From positions 124,001-188,000 of the forward strand of contig JAEUPB010000018.1 in NCBI GenBank assembly GCA_016789955.1: a stretch of DNA of 64,000 bases, written 5' to 3'. Position 1 is the stretch's first letter. Each line of letters begins with the position of its first letter. Position numbers and translations under genes: made by a program. The notes beneath the pieces were generated by a model that searched no databases, was not told where the DNA came from, and saw only the letters and a program-made list of their open reading frames with translations. Shown piece after piece: positions 1 to 9,600 of the stretch. This DNA comes from Rubrivivax sp. GTDB lineage: Bacteria > Pseudomonadota > Gammaproteobacteria > Burkholderiales > Burkholderiaceae_C.

Positions 1-312
1 ATGCTCGCCGCGGTGGCCGGCGTGATGTGGGCGGCCAACTACGGCACCGTGCAGCATTCGATGGGCTTCCTGCCGGGGCTGAAGGCCTTCACCGCCGCGG
101 TGCTGGGCGGCATCGGCAACCTCGGCGGCGCGGTAGTGGGCGGCATCCTGCTGGGCATCGTCGAGGCGCTGGGGGCCGGCTACCTCGGCGCGCTCACCGG
201 CGGCGTGCTGGGCAGCCACTACGCCGACATCTTCGCCTTCGTCACGCTGATCCTCGTGCTGACGCTGCGCCCCTCGGGCCTGCTCGGCGAGCGCGTGGCC
301 GACCGGGCCTGA
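1..312 (+). CDS. livH: Branched-chain amino acid ABC transporter permease, LivH family (3' end only)
   Basis: This is the C-terminal ~103 residues of an inner-membrane permease; the 5' part lies outside the window, so the ATG at position 1 is probably internal. The visible part has two or three hydrophobic helices, the LivH-typical block AVLGGIGNLGGAVVGGILLG, and the usual C-terminal RPSGLLGER ending. It lies 18 bp upstream of livM and heads a livH-livM-livG-livF run. The family forms the channel of HAAT-type importers for leucine/isoleucine/valine or other amides and acids. The substrate cannot be told from this piece, because the binding-protein gene is not in view. Confidence 0.93.
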   Translation: MLAAVAGVMWAANYGTVQHSMGFLPGLKAFTAAVLGGIGNLGGAVVGGILLGIVEALGAGYLGALTGGVLGSHYADIFAFVTLILVLTLRPSGLLGERVADRA

Positions 313-330
313 CGACGAGGCGTCCGGACC

Positions 331-1413
331 ATGAAGAACAAGATCGTCATCTTTGCCGTCGCGGCGGTGCTGCTGTTCGCGCTGCCGCTCTTCGCGCAGC
401 AGTTCGGCCAGGGCTACGTCCGCATCATCGCGCTGGCGCTGCTGTACGTGCTGCTGGCGCTGGGCCTGAACATCGTGGTGGGCTATGCCGGTCTGCTGGA
501 CCTCGGCTTCGTCGCCTTCTACGCGGTGGGTGCGTACATGTACGCGCTGATGGCCAGCCCGCACCTGTTCGAGAACTTCCCGTGGATCGCTTCGGCGCTG
601 CCCAACGGGCTGCACACGCCGATCTGGCTCGTCGTGCCGCTGGCGGCGCTGCTGGCGGCGGTGGCCGGCGTGCTGCTGGGCACGCCGGTGCTCAAGCTGC
701 GCGGCGACTACCTGGCGATCGTCACGCTGGGTTTCGGCGAGATCATCCGCGTGTTCATGAACAACCTCGAGCACCCGGTGAACATCACCAACGGGCCGCG
801 CGGGCTGGACCGCATCGACTCGATGCGGATCTTCGGGCTGGACTTCGGCAAGAAGCTCGTGATCGGCGACTTCACGATCCCGTCGGTGACGATGTACTGC
901 TGGCTGTTCCTGGTGCTGGTGTTCGCCAGCGTGCTGATCTGCCACCGGCTGGAACAGTCGCGCATCGGTCGCGCGTGGATGGCGATCCGCGAGGACGAGA
1001 TCGCCGCCAAGGCGATGGGCATCAACACGCGCAACATGAAGCTGCTCGCGTTCGGCATGGGCGCCAGCTTCGGCGGCGTGTCGGGTGCGATGTTCGCGGC
1101 CTTCCAGGGCTTCGTCTCGCCGGAGTCGTTCAGCCTGATGGAGAGCGTGATGATCGTGGCGATGGTCGTGCTCGGCGGCATGGGCCACATCCCCGGCGTG
1201 ATCCTCGGCGCGGTGATGCTGGCGGCGCTGCCGGAGGTGCTGCGCTACGTGGCCGGCGACATCCAGAACATGTCCGGCGGGCGCATCGACGCATCGATCC
1301 TGCGCCAGCTGCTGATCGCGCTGGCGATGATCATCATCATGCTGCTGCGCCCGCGCGGCCTGTGGCCGGCGCGCGAGCACGGCAAGGCGGCGCCGTCGCC
1401 GGTGAAGGCCTGA
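331..1413 (+). CDS. livM: Branched-chain amino acid ABC transporter permease LivM
   Basis: This 360-residue inner-membrane permease is the second channel subunit beside LivH. It has an N-terminal hydrophobic segment (residues ~5-25), the LivM signature NIVVGYAGLLDLGFVAFYAV around residues 47-66, the cytoplasmic coupling block GRAWMAIREDEIAAKAMGIN around residue 215, and the C-terminal RPRGLWPAREH. Its length is normal for the family. The start ATG follows the livH stop by 18 bp, so the two are probably translated from one mRNA. The 83-bp gap to livG carries a repeat element. Substrate is unknown; a liv-type amino acid is only the default guess. Confidence 0.95.
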   Translation: MKNKIVIFAVAAVLLFALPLFAQQFGQGYVRIIALALLYVLLALGLNIVVGYAGLLDLGFVAFYAVGAYMYALMASPHLFENFPWIASALPNGLHTPIWLVVPLAALLAAVAGVLLGTPVLKLRGDYLAIVTLGFGEIIRVFMNNLEHPVNITNGPRGLDRIDSMRIFGLDFGKKLVIGDFTIPSVTMYCWLFLVLVFASVLICHRLEQSRIGRAWMAIREDEIAAKAMGINTRNMKLLAFGMGASFGGVSGAMFAAFQGFVSPESFSLMESVMIVAMVVLGGMGHIPGVILGAVMLAALPEVLRYVAGDIQNMSGGRIDASILRQLLIALAMIIIMLLRPRGLWPAREHGKAAPSPVKA

Positions 1414-1424
1414 CATGAAGGTAC

Positions 1425-1495
1425 CCCCACGCTCACGTCGTTCGCTGCCCCCCGCGGGGGCTGTCAGGCCCTTCGGAACGGCCGGGCGGTCCTGA
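1425..1495. repeat. Intergenic palindromic repeat, short copy between livM and livG
   Basis: A C-run/G-run palindrome (CCCCCCGCGGGGG) is followed by GGCCCTTCGGAACGGCC and a GGGCGG tail. It fills almost all of the 83-bp livM-livG gap. It is related in style to the longer copies at 2268-2352 and 55884-55976. Such elements are scattered between genes in many Burkholderiales; that is family knowledge, not something measurable here. It may form an mRNA hairpin between the two cistrons. Confidence 0.6.
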
Positions 1496-1496
1496 C

Positions 1497-2267
1497 ATGG
1501 CCTCCACCGTCCTCAACGTCCAGGGTGTGTCCAAGCGCTTCGGCGGGTTGCAGGCGCTCTCCGACGTCGGCATCGCGATCCAGGTCGGGCAGGTGTACGG
1601 GCTGATCGGCCCCAACGGCGCCGGCAAGACCACCTTCTTCAATGTCATCACCGGCCTCTATACGCCTGATGGAGGCAGCTTCGAGCTCGGCGGCAAACCC
1701 TACAAGCCCAGCGCCGTGCACGAGGTGGCCAAGGCCGGCATCGCGCGCACCTTCCAGAACATCCGCCTGTTCGCCGAGATGACGGCGCTCGAGAACGTGA
1801 TGGTCGGCCGCCACGTTCGCACGCAGTCGGGGCTGGTCGGGGCGGTGTTCCGCACCGCCGGCTTCAAGGCCGAGGAAGCCGCGATCACCGCGCGCGCACA
1901 CGAACTGCTCGACTACGTGGGCATCGGCAAGTACGCCGACTACAAGGCGCGCACGCTGTCGTACGGCGACCAGCGGCGGCTGGAGATCGCGCGTGCGCTG
2001 GCCACCGACCCGCAGCTGATCGCGCTCGACGAACCCGCCGCCGGCATGAACGCCACCGAGAAGGTGGTGCTGCGCGAGCTGATCGACCGCATCCGCAACG
2101 ACGGCCGCACGATCCTGCTGATCGAGCACGACGTGAAGCTCGTGATGGGCCTGTGCGACCGCGTCACCGTGCTCGACTACGGCAAGCAGATCGCCGAAGG
2201 CACGCCGGCCGATGTGCAGAAGAACGACAAGGTGATCGAGGCCTACCTCGGCGCCGGACACAAGTGA
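1497..2267 (+). CDS. livG: Branched-chain amino acid ABC transporter ATP-binding protein LivG
   Basis: This 256-residue cytoplasmic ATPase powers the LivHM channel. Walker A is GPNGAGKTT near residues 37-45, the Q-loop region is ARTFQNIRLF, the signature is LSYGDQRRLEIARAL, Walker B is LIALDEPAAGMN, and the H-loop is LLIEHDVKLVMGLC. The signature reads SYGDQ rather than SGGQQ, which is normal for LivG proteins. Length is standard. A repeat element lies on each side, in the gaps to livM and livF. It pairs with LivF as a heterodimer. Confidence 0.96.
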   Translation: MASTVLNVQGVSKRFGGLQALSDVGIAIQVGQVYGLIGPNGAGKTTFFNVITGLYTPDGGSFELGGKPYKPSAVHEVAKAGIARTFQNIRLFAEMTALENVMVGRHVRTQSGLVGAVFRTAGFKAEEAAITARAHELLDYVGIGKYADYKARTLSYGDQRRLEIARALATDPQLIALDEPAAGMNATEKVVLRELIDRIRNDGRTILLIEHDVKLVMGLCDRVTVLDYGKQIAEGTPADVQKNDKVIEAYLGAGHK

Positions 2268-2352
2268 ACCCCCCCCGTTGCGCCTTCGGCGCTCCCCCCC
2301 AGGGGGGCGCCGCCAGCGGCCCGGCGAAGCCGGCTCCGTGGCGGCCGCTCGG
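2268..2352. repeat. Intergenic GC palindromic repeat between livG and livF (copy 2)
   Basis: The 139-bp gap between livG and livF begins with a C-run, then GCGCCTTCGGCGC, another C-run/G-run, GGCGCCGCCAGCGGCCC and GAAGCCGGCTCC. The stretch from about 2281 to 2351 aligns almost base for base with 55901-55976. Two dispersed copies at such similarity mark a true repeat family rather than chance GC. No open frame of its own and no flanking target duplication was seen. Confidence 0.75.
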
Positions 2353-2406
2353 CTTTGCTGGACGGCTCTATCCATCGGCGCGCACCGGCCGCTCAGGGTA
2401 TTCGTC

Positions 2407-3120
2407 ATGACTGCGACACTTCTGAAAGTCACGGGCCTCAAGGTCGCCTACGGCGGCATCCAGGCCGTCAAGGGCGCGAGCTTCGAGGTGCAGCAGGGCG
2501 AGCTGGTCTCGCTGATCGGCGCCAACGGGGCGGGCAAGACCACGACGCTGAAGGCCGTCACCGGCACGTTGCCGTTCGCCGACGGCCGCATCGAGTTCAT
2601 GGGCCGCGACATCCGCGGCCAGGGTGCGTGGGACCTCGTGCGCCAGGGCCTGGTGATGGTGCCCGAGGGCCGGGGCACGTTCACGCGCATGACCATCGTC
2701 GAGAACCTGCAGATGGGCGCCTTCGTGCGCGACGACGGCGAGGTCGACGCCGACATCGACAAGGTCTTCGCCATCTTCCCGCGCCTCAAGGAGCGCGCGA
2801 AGCAGCTCGCCGGCACGATGAGCGGCGGCGAGCAGCAGATGCTGGCGATGGGCCGCGCGCTGATGGCGCGGCCGAAGGTGCTGCTGCTCGACGAGCCGTC
2901 GATGGGCCTGTCGCCGATCATGGTCGACAAGATCTTCGAGGTGGTGGCCGACATCCACAAGCGCGGCACGACGGTGCTGCTGGTGGAGCAGAACGCCTCG
3001 CGCGCGCTCAGCCTGGCCAACCGCGGCTACGTGATGGACTCCGGCGAGATCACGATGAACGGCCCAGCGCAGGAGCTGCTGAACGATCCCAAGGTGCGCG
3101 CGGCCTATCTCGGAGAGTAG
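2407..3120 (+). CDS. livF: Branched-chain amino acid ABC transporter ATP-binding protein LivF
   Basis: This 237-residue cytoplasmic ATPase is the partner of LivG. It shows Walker A GANGAGKTT, the LivF-typical VPEGRGTFTRMTIVENL block, the ABC signature [15 protein letters not shown], Walker B LLLDEPSMGLSP and the H-loop VEQNASRALSLA. I chose the ATG at 2407 because the protein then begins (MTATLLKVTGLKVAYGG) as other LivF proteins do; the frame is open further upstream, but only through the repeat element. It is the last gene of the first liv operon. The gene downstream starts 79 bp later behind its own promoter-like site. Confidence 0.95.
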   Translation: MTATLLKVTGLKVAYGGIQAVKGASFEVQQGELVSLIGANGAGKTTTLKAVTGTLPFADGRIEFMGRDIRGQGAWDLVRQGLVMVPEGRGTFTRMTIVENLQMGAFVRDDGEVDADIDKVFAIFPRLKERAKQLAGTMSGGEQQMLAMGRALMARPKVLLLDEPSMGLSPIMVDKIFEVVADIHKRGTTVLLVEQNASRALSLANRGYVMDSGEITMNGPAQELLNDPKVRAAYLGE

Positions 3121-3143
3121 CCGGGCCTGCGGGCGCGTAGGCC

Positions 3144-3178
3144 CGGTAACGCCTCGGTAACATGCCTGAGCCTAGCCT
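3144..3178 (+). promoter_or_regulatory. Tandem heptamer operator and -10 element of the first SARP-like regulator gene
   Basis: The heptamer CGGTAAC occurs at 3144-3150 and again at 3155-3161, an exact direct repeat with a 4-bp spacer and 11-bp period. Eleven bases further on is a -10-like TAGCCT (3173-3178). The regulator ATG follows at 3200. SARP proteins of actinomycetes bind heptamer direct repeats spaced one helical turn, just upstream of a -10 box; that is established. That the neighbouring SARP-like protein binds here is inference, and would mean autoregulation. Confidence 0.7.
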
Positions 3179-3199
3179 GCCGGCGCTGGAGGCTCGACG

Positions 3200-6100
3200 A
3201 TGGGGATGGATGCAGGCACTGCCGCTTCGGATGCGGCCGTCGTCCCGCACGGGCGACCGGTCCCGCTGCGGCTCGTGCTGCTGCAGCGGCCCCGGCTCCT
3301 GCGAGGCGACTCCGCAGAGCTCGCGCTCAACGACAAGGATGCCGCGCTGCTGGCGCTGGTGGTGCTGGATGCACCGCTGGCCCGCACCCGGGCAGCTTCG
3401 CTGCTGTGGCCCGCCGATGGCGGCCATGGCGCCGGCGATGCACGCGCGCTGAACAACCTTCGCCAGCGCCTCTTCCGCATCGGACGGTGGGCGGGCCGTG
3501 AGGTGGTGGTCACCGGCCCGCGCCTGCTGCTGGCCGATGGCATCGGGCACGATCTCGCGCCGGACGACGACACGCTGCTCGCCGACCAGGCCCAGGGGGA
3601 GCTGCTGGGTGCCCATCTCTACGACCCGGCCAGCGAGCTCGGGCTCTGGGTACAGGCCGCCCGGCAGCGATGGCGCGCGATGCGCGACGACCATCGGATC
3701 GGCCTCGCTGCCCGGCTCGAGTCCCAGGGCCGGCTCGGGGAGGCGTTGCGGTTGGCCTCCCTGCTCGTGGCCGAAGCGCCCTTGTCGGAACACGCCTGCC
3801 GGTTGCTGATGCGGCTCCACCACGTCCGCGGCGACCGCGGCGCCGCCCTCGCCGAGTTCGAGCGCTGTCGCCAGACCCTCTACGAGCAGCTCGGCGACGC
3901 GCCGTCGCAGGAGACCGTGGAGCTGGCGCAGACGGTGGCGCGCAGCGAAGCGCCAGCGCCGGCGAAGCGGCTCGCGCTGCCCTTGGCGTTGCGGCATCCG
4001 CCGCGCACGGTGGGTCGCGATGCCGCGCTGCTGCGCGCCGAGCATCGCTGGTCTCAGCTGGGTGTCGTGCTGCTGCTCGGGGCAGCCGGCATCGGCAAGT
4101 CGCGACTCGCGGCGGAGCTGCAGCAGCGCCACGGCATCACCGTGGGCGTGCTCTGCCGGCCGGAGAGCGCCGCATCGAGTTTCGGCCTGGTCGGCCTGCT
4201 GGCCACCGCGCTCGCCCCGGCCGTGCGGCCGCGGCTGGGCCTGGAGGAACAGGTGTGGCTCGACTGGCTCGCCGACCCGCTGCACCGCGGCGCGCCGCTG
4301 CCCGCCGTGCCGCCCGGCCAGGTGGCACGGATGTACGCGAAGCTGCTGGCGCACGCGGCGGACGCCGGCGTGGCAGCGGTGGCGGTGGAAGACCTCCACC
4401 ACGCGGACGACGCGAGCCTGCAGGTGCTGTGCGCGAGCCTGCCGGGACCCGTCGACCGGCCCACCGCGCGGTCACTGCGCTGGCTGCTCTCGTGCCGCGA
4501 CAACGAACTGCCGGCACCCGTGCAGGCGTGGATCGACCGTCGGCCGCTGGGGGCCGACCCGGTGGTGATGCTCGGGCCGCTGGACGTGACCGCGACCGAC
4601 GCCTTCCTGGCCACGCTCGGCCTGGCCGAAGGCCGCCCGGGTGCGGCCGCCGCGCTGCACACCCATTGCGGCGGGCACCCGCTGTACATGCTGCAGGTGC
4701 TGCGCCAGCTGCAGCTCGCGGGCGAACTCGACGAAGGCCGCTGGCCCGACCGGCTGCCGCTGCCCGACGACGCGATGGTGAGCGCGTCGCAGCGGCTGGC
4801 GCGCGCGGACGCCACCGCGCAGCAGATGGCCTATCTCGCGGCGCTGTGCGGCCCGGACTTCACGGCCGACCTGATGTGCCGCCTGATGCGGCAAAGCGCC
4901 GTGGCGCTGCTGTCGCCCTGGCGCCGCCTTGAAGACCTGCACATCTTCGGGCCCGCGGGCTTCGCGCACGACCTCGTGCGCGAAGCCGTGCTGGCCGTGG
5001 TGCCGCGCGCGCTCGCGCCATTGCTGCACCGCGAGATCGCGCAGGTGCTGGGCGATGTCGGCGCCGATCCGGTGCGGTGCGCGCTGCACTGGGAGGCCGC
5101 CGGCGAGCCGGCCCGGGCGGCCCGCGACTTCGAGGCCGCGGCCGACATCGCCGAGCGCTGCGGGCTGCAGCAGCAGGCGCTGGGCTGGCTCGCCCGGGCC
5201 CAGGCGCAGCATCGCCTCGCCGGCGCCATGCCTGCCGCCTTCGATTGCGACTGGCGCCGCGGCCACCTGATGATTTCCGCCGCGCCCATCGACCGGGCGC
5301 TCGAGCTCGCGCGGCAATTGCCGGGTCGCGCACGGACCGTCGCGCAGCAGGTGCTGGCCGCCGAGCTGATGGCGCGCGTGCGCATCGAGCAGCAGGACGG
5401 CGCGGCGCTCGCCGATGCCGAGGAGGCGCTGGCGTTGGCCCAGTCGCTCGAGGCCGGACCGCAGCGGGCCGGGCTCGTCGCGCGCAGTCGGCTCGTGCGC
5501 GGGTGCGCGCTGGCGCTGCACGGGCGGCACGACGAAGCGCTGGCCGAGTTCGATCGCATCGGCGTCGAAGCATTGCCGCCCGATGGCGACTTCGCGTTCG
5601 ACCTGGCGTGCGACCGCGCGTCGGTGCTGGCCACGCTCGGCCGTCGCCGGGAGGCTGTCGTCGTGCAGCAACGGGTGCTCGAACGGGCACTGGCCGATCG
5701 CCACCCGGCCCGGGCCTCGTTCGCCGCTGGCTTCTGCGCCACCCACCTGGGCTACCTGTGCCGCGTGGGCCGCGCACTCGAGCTGGCCGAACAGAGCCTC
5801 GCGCTGGCGCGGCAGGCGGGTACCGAGCAGGGCCAGGTGCTGGTGGACGAGATGGGTCGTGCCGGCAATCTCGGCGACCTTGGCCGCTACGACGAGGCAC
5901 TGGAACTCGGCGAGCAGGTGCTGTCGGCGCTGCAGTCCGGCGGCCACGCCGTGTGGGCGGCCAATGCGGCCAACGATCGCGCGGTCATCTTCATGCGGCT
6001 GGGCCGTCCCGACCTGGCGCAGCAGCTGCTGGGCCCGCTGCCCGACGATCTGCCGCCGTGGGTGCGCGCGTCGCGCAGGCTGGTGCAGGCGCGGTCGCGG

Positions 6101-6631
6101 CAATGGCAGGGGCACGACGCGCGGGCGCTGGTCCTCGAGGCCGCCGCGATGTTCGCCGAGGTCGGCTCCGCGCTGCACGACTACCCGCGGCGCAAGATCG
6201 AGCTCGAGGCGGCGCGTGCACGCGGCGTCGAGTCGGCGACAGCGGCCGCGCGGGACAGCGTGGCCTGGGCCCGTGCGCACGAGCACGTGGCCTTCGAGCG
6301 GTACGCGCTCACCGTGCTGATCGCGTCGCTGGCCGAGTCCGGGCGGGCTGCCGAGGCCGCCGACGAGGCCCGCGCCCTGGCCGGACAGGACGGCGTGTGC
6401 AGCGAGGCATTCGGGTTCTACCTGCCGCAGCTGCTGCTGGTCTGCGCGGAGGCGCTGCGGGGAGCGGGCGACGCGGCCGCCGCGGAGCCGATGCTGGATG
6501 CCGCGCTGGCCTGGCTCGAGGATCGCCGCACGCGACACGTGCCGCCGCTGTTCCGCGACAGCTTCCTCGCCCGCAACCCGGTGAACCAGCGACTGACCGC
6601 ACTGCGGCGGACCGCGGTAACGCCCCGGTAA
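3200..6631 (+). CDS. SARP-like transcriptional regulator: winged helix + BTAD + AAA/STAND ATPase + TPR-like tail
   Basis: This is a 1143-residue cytoplasmic regulator. Residues ~22-110 form an OmpR-type winged helix as in SARPs, with probable recognition helix ARALNNLRQRLFRI (82-95). Residues ~125-250 match a bacterial transcriptional activation domain (BTAD). A P-loop ATPase follows, with Walker A GAAGIGKS (294-301) and a Walker B-like VAVEDLHHADD (~394-404). The C-terminal ~550 residues are Ala/Leu-rich helical pairs resembling TPRs. The start is supported by GGAGG 7 bp upstream. A tandem CGGTAAC operator lies before it, and a second one overlaps its stop codon, ahead of the Calx-beta gene. 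Family knowledge suggests ligand- or protein-controlled, ATP-dependent activation. The signal is unknown. A 1117-residue paralogue is at 20211-23564. Confidence 0.85.
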   Translation: MGMDAGTAASDAAVVPHGRPVPLRLVLLQRPRLLRGDSAELALNDKDAALLALVVLDAPLARTRAASLLWPADGGHGAGDARALNNLRQRLFRIGRWAGREVVVTGPRLLLADGIGHDLAPDDDTLLADQAQGELLGAHLYDPASELGLWVQAARQRWRAMRDDHRIGLAARLESQGRLGEALRLASLLVAEAPLSEHACRLLMRLHHVRGDRGAALAEFERCRQTLYEQLGDAPSQETVELAQTVARSEAPAPAKRLALPLALRHPPRTVGRDAALLRAEHRWSQLGVVLLLGAAGIGKSRLAAELQQRHGITVGVLCRPESAASSFGLVGLLATALAPAVRPRLGLEEQVWLDWLADPLHRGAPLPAVPPGQVARMYAKLLAHAADAGVAAVAVEDLHHADDASLQVLCASLPGPVDRPTARSLRWLLSCRDNELPAPVQAWIDRRPLGADPVVMLGPLDVTATDAFLATLGLAEGRPGAAAALHTHCGGHPLYMLQVLRQLQLAGELDEGRWPDRLPLPDDAMVSASQRLARADATAQQMAYLAALCGPDFTADLMCRLMRQSAVALLSPWRRLEDLHIFGPAGFAHDLVREAVLAVVPRALAPLLHREIAQVLGDVGADPVRCALHWEAAGEPARAARDFEAAADIAERCGLQQQALGWLARAQAQHRLAGAMPAAFDCDWRRGHLMISAAPIDRALELARQLPGRARTVAQQVLAAELMARVRIEQQDGAALADAEEALALAQSLEAGPQRAGLVARSRLVRGCALALHGRHDEALAEFDRIGVEALPPDGDFAFDLACDRASVLATLGRRREAVVVQQRVLERALADRHPARASFAAGFCATHLGYLCRVGRALELAEQSLALARQAGTEQGQVLVDEMGRAGNLGDLGRYDEALELGEQVLSALQSGGHAVWAANAANDRAVIFMRLGRPDLAQQLLGPLPDDLPPWVRASRRLVQARSRQWQGHDARALVLEAAAMFAEVGSALHDYPRRKIELEAARARGVESATAAARDSVAWARAHEHVAFERYALTVLIASLAESGRAAEAADEARALAGQDGVCSEAFGFYLPQLLLVCAEALRGAGDAAAAEPMLDAALAWLEDRRTRHVPPLFRDSFLARNPVNQRLTALRRTAVTPR

Positions 6632-6649
6632 CAGCACGCGCCCTACGCT
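6615..6649 (+). promoter_or_regulatory. Tandem heptamer operator and -10 element of the first Calx-beta gene
   Basis: CGGTAAC lies at 6615-6621 and 6626-6632 with spacer GCCC, and TACGCT follows 11 bases later at 6644-6649. Heptamers, period and distance to the -10 are the same as upstream of the regulator gene. The TAA stop of the regulator (6629-6631) sits inside the second heptamer. The Calx-beta ATG is at 6678 with CGGAG six bases before it. Confidence 0.7.
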
Positions 6650-6677
6650 GCCCGGCATCCGCCCACCGGAGTCGAGC

Positions 6678-9600
6678 ATGCCGTACCTGTCCACCCGCCC
6701 CGTGGCCGCCAGCGAGAACGCGGGCGTCGTCGAGTTCATCGTCCGCCTGGACGCGCCGGCCACCACCGAGGTGCGCGTCTCGGTGCAGACCGACAACGGC
6801 ACCGCCGTCGCCAACCAGGACTACACCTTCCTGCGCGACACGCTGGTCTTCGCCCCTGGCGAGACCAGCAAGACGGTGCGCGTGAGCCTGATCGACAACG
6901 CTCCGGCGGAGGGCACCGAGCACTTCTGGCTGCAGCTCTACAGCCCGGTGGGGGCGAGCATCGAGCAGCCATTCGTGCCGGCCACGATCATCGACAACGA
7001 CGCCGCTGCCGGCACGCCGGCGCTCTCGGTGGGCGACACGGCCATCGACGAGGCGGCCGGCACCGTCACCTTCTTCGTGCGCCTGTCGCGGCCTTCGTCC
7101 ACCGGCGTGACGGTGAGCTACGCCACCGCCGACGACAACGCCCGCGAGGGTGCGGACTACAGCGCCACCAGCGGTCTGCTCAGCTTCAACCCGGGCGAGG
7201 TGGTGAAGACGGTGACGGTGCCCCTCGCCAACGACGGCGACTCCGAGCGCGACGAGACCTTCTTCCTGCGGCTGTCCGGCCCCTCGGGCGCGACGCTCGC
7301 CGATGGCGAGGCGGTGGCGATGATCGGCCGCAACGATGCCGGTGCCACGTCGACGCCGCAGGTCTTCGTATCGTCCGTGGTGCTCGACGAGACGGCGACG
7401 ATGGCCGAGGTCGCGGTGCAGCTCTCGGCGCCGTCGAGCAACGAGGTGCGCGTCAGCGCGCAGACCGAGAACGCCACCGCCACCGCCAACAGCGACTTCC
7501 AGTTCGCCCGCGACACGCTGACCTTCGCGCCGGGGCAGACGCTGAAGACGTTCCACGTGCCGATCCTGCAGGACACCACGGCCGAGCCGACCGAGCTGTT
7601 CTGGCTGCAGCTCTACAGCCCGGTCAATGCGACGCTGCCGCGGCCCTACACGCTGATGACGCTGGTGGACAACGACGCCTCGGCCGGGACGCCGGCGATG
7701 ACGATCGGCGACGCGGTGGTCGACGAGTCGGCGCAGACGGTGACGGTGCCGGTGCGTCTGTCGCGGCCGTCGGCAGGCACGGTGGTCGTCGACTACGCCA
7801 CGGCCGCCGAGACCGCCTCGGCCGGCGACGACTACGTCGCCGCAGCCGGCCGGCTGTCGTTCGCCCCGGGCGAGACCGCCAAGACGATCACGCTCAAGCT
7901 GGTCGACGACGGCATCGCGGAAGTGGACGAGCGCTACTCGGTCGCGCTCTCGGGCGTGACCGGGGCGACGTTGGCCGATGCCGTCGGCACGGTCACGATC
8001 GCGCGCAACGACGACGCGGCCGTGAGCACGCCGTACGTCTACACCACGCCCGCGGTGGTGGGCGAGGGCGAGGCCGTGGCGACGATGGTCGTGCGCCTGT
8101 CGGCGCCGTCGCTCAACGAGGTGCGCGTCAGCTACCAGAGCGAGAACAACACCGCCACCGCGAACAACGATTTCCAGTTCACGCGCGACACGCTGACCTT
8201 CGCCCCGGGCGAGACGGCCAAGGTGATCTCCATCGTGATGCTCGACGGCACGGTGGCCGAGCCGACCGCGGACTTCTCGGTGCAGCTCTACAGCCCCGTC
8301 AATGCGACGCTGTCGCGGCCGTACACGTCCGTCACCGTGTACGACAACGACGGCACCACCGGCACGCCGGCGATCTCGGTGGGCGACCTGATCGTCGATG
8401 AAGGCGCGATGACGGCGCAGTTCGTCGTGTCGCTGTCGCGGCCGGCGGTGGGCGCCGTGACGGTGGGCTACGCCACGGCCGACGACAACGCCCGCGCCGG
8501 CGCCGACTACCGCGCCGCGGCCGGCACGCTGTCGTTCGCGCCGGGCGAGGTGGTCAAGACGGTGACGGTCGACCTCTTCGACGACGGCGCTGCCGAGGGC
8601 GACGAGTCCTTCAAGCTGGTGCTGTCGAGCCCCACCGCAGCGACGCTGGCGGCCGACACCGGCACCGCGCTGATCGGCCGCAACGACGGTGCGCCGGAGA
8701 GCCGCCCGTACCTGTCGGTCACGCCGCTGGCGGTGACCGAGGCCGGCCTCGCGATGTTCGCGGCGCAGTTGTCGGCGCCATCGACGAACGAGGTGCGCTT
8801 TTCATACCAGACCGACAACGTCACGGCGGCCGCGAACTCGGACTACTCGTTCGCCCGCCAGCAGCTGATCTTCGCCCCCGGCGAGACCACCAAGTTCATC
8901 GAGATCCCGACGCTGGACGACACCGTCGCCGAGCCGGCGCAGTCGTTCTACCTCCAGGTGTACGGTCTCGTGAACGCGACGGCGCCGGTGTCCTACATCC
9001 CGGCGCTGATCGTCGACAACGACGGCACCACCGGCACGCCGGCGATCTCGGTGAACGACGTGGTCGTCAACGAGAACGACCAGGTGGCACGCTTCTTCGT
9101 CACGCTGGACCGCGCCTCGACGCAGACGGTGGCGGTGCGCTGGGGCACCGCCGACGACACCGCCGCGGCCGGCGGCGACTACGAAGCCGCGTCGGGCGTG
9201 CTCTCGTTCGCACCGGGCGAGATGGTGAAGACGGTGGCGGTGAAGCTCACCGACGATGCGCTCACCGAATTCCTCGAGAGCTTCCAGGTGAAGCTCTCGG
9301 CGCCCAGCGCCGCAACAATCGCCGATGCGACCGGCGCCGCCTTCATCGGCCGCAGCGACGGGCCGCCGGTGGCGCGGCCGCAGGTGTCGGCCACGCCGCT
9401 GACGGTGGCCGAGGGCGACACCTTCGCCACCTGGCTCGTGCAGCTGTCCGCGCCGTCGGGCAACGAGGTGCAGGTCAGCTGGCAGACCGAGAACGCCACG
9501 GGCGTCGCGAACTCGGACTACCTGTTCGACCGCCAGACGGTGGTGTTCGCCCCCGGCGAGACAGTGCGCGTGCTGCGCCTGCCGCTGCTGGAAGACACCG

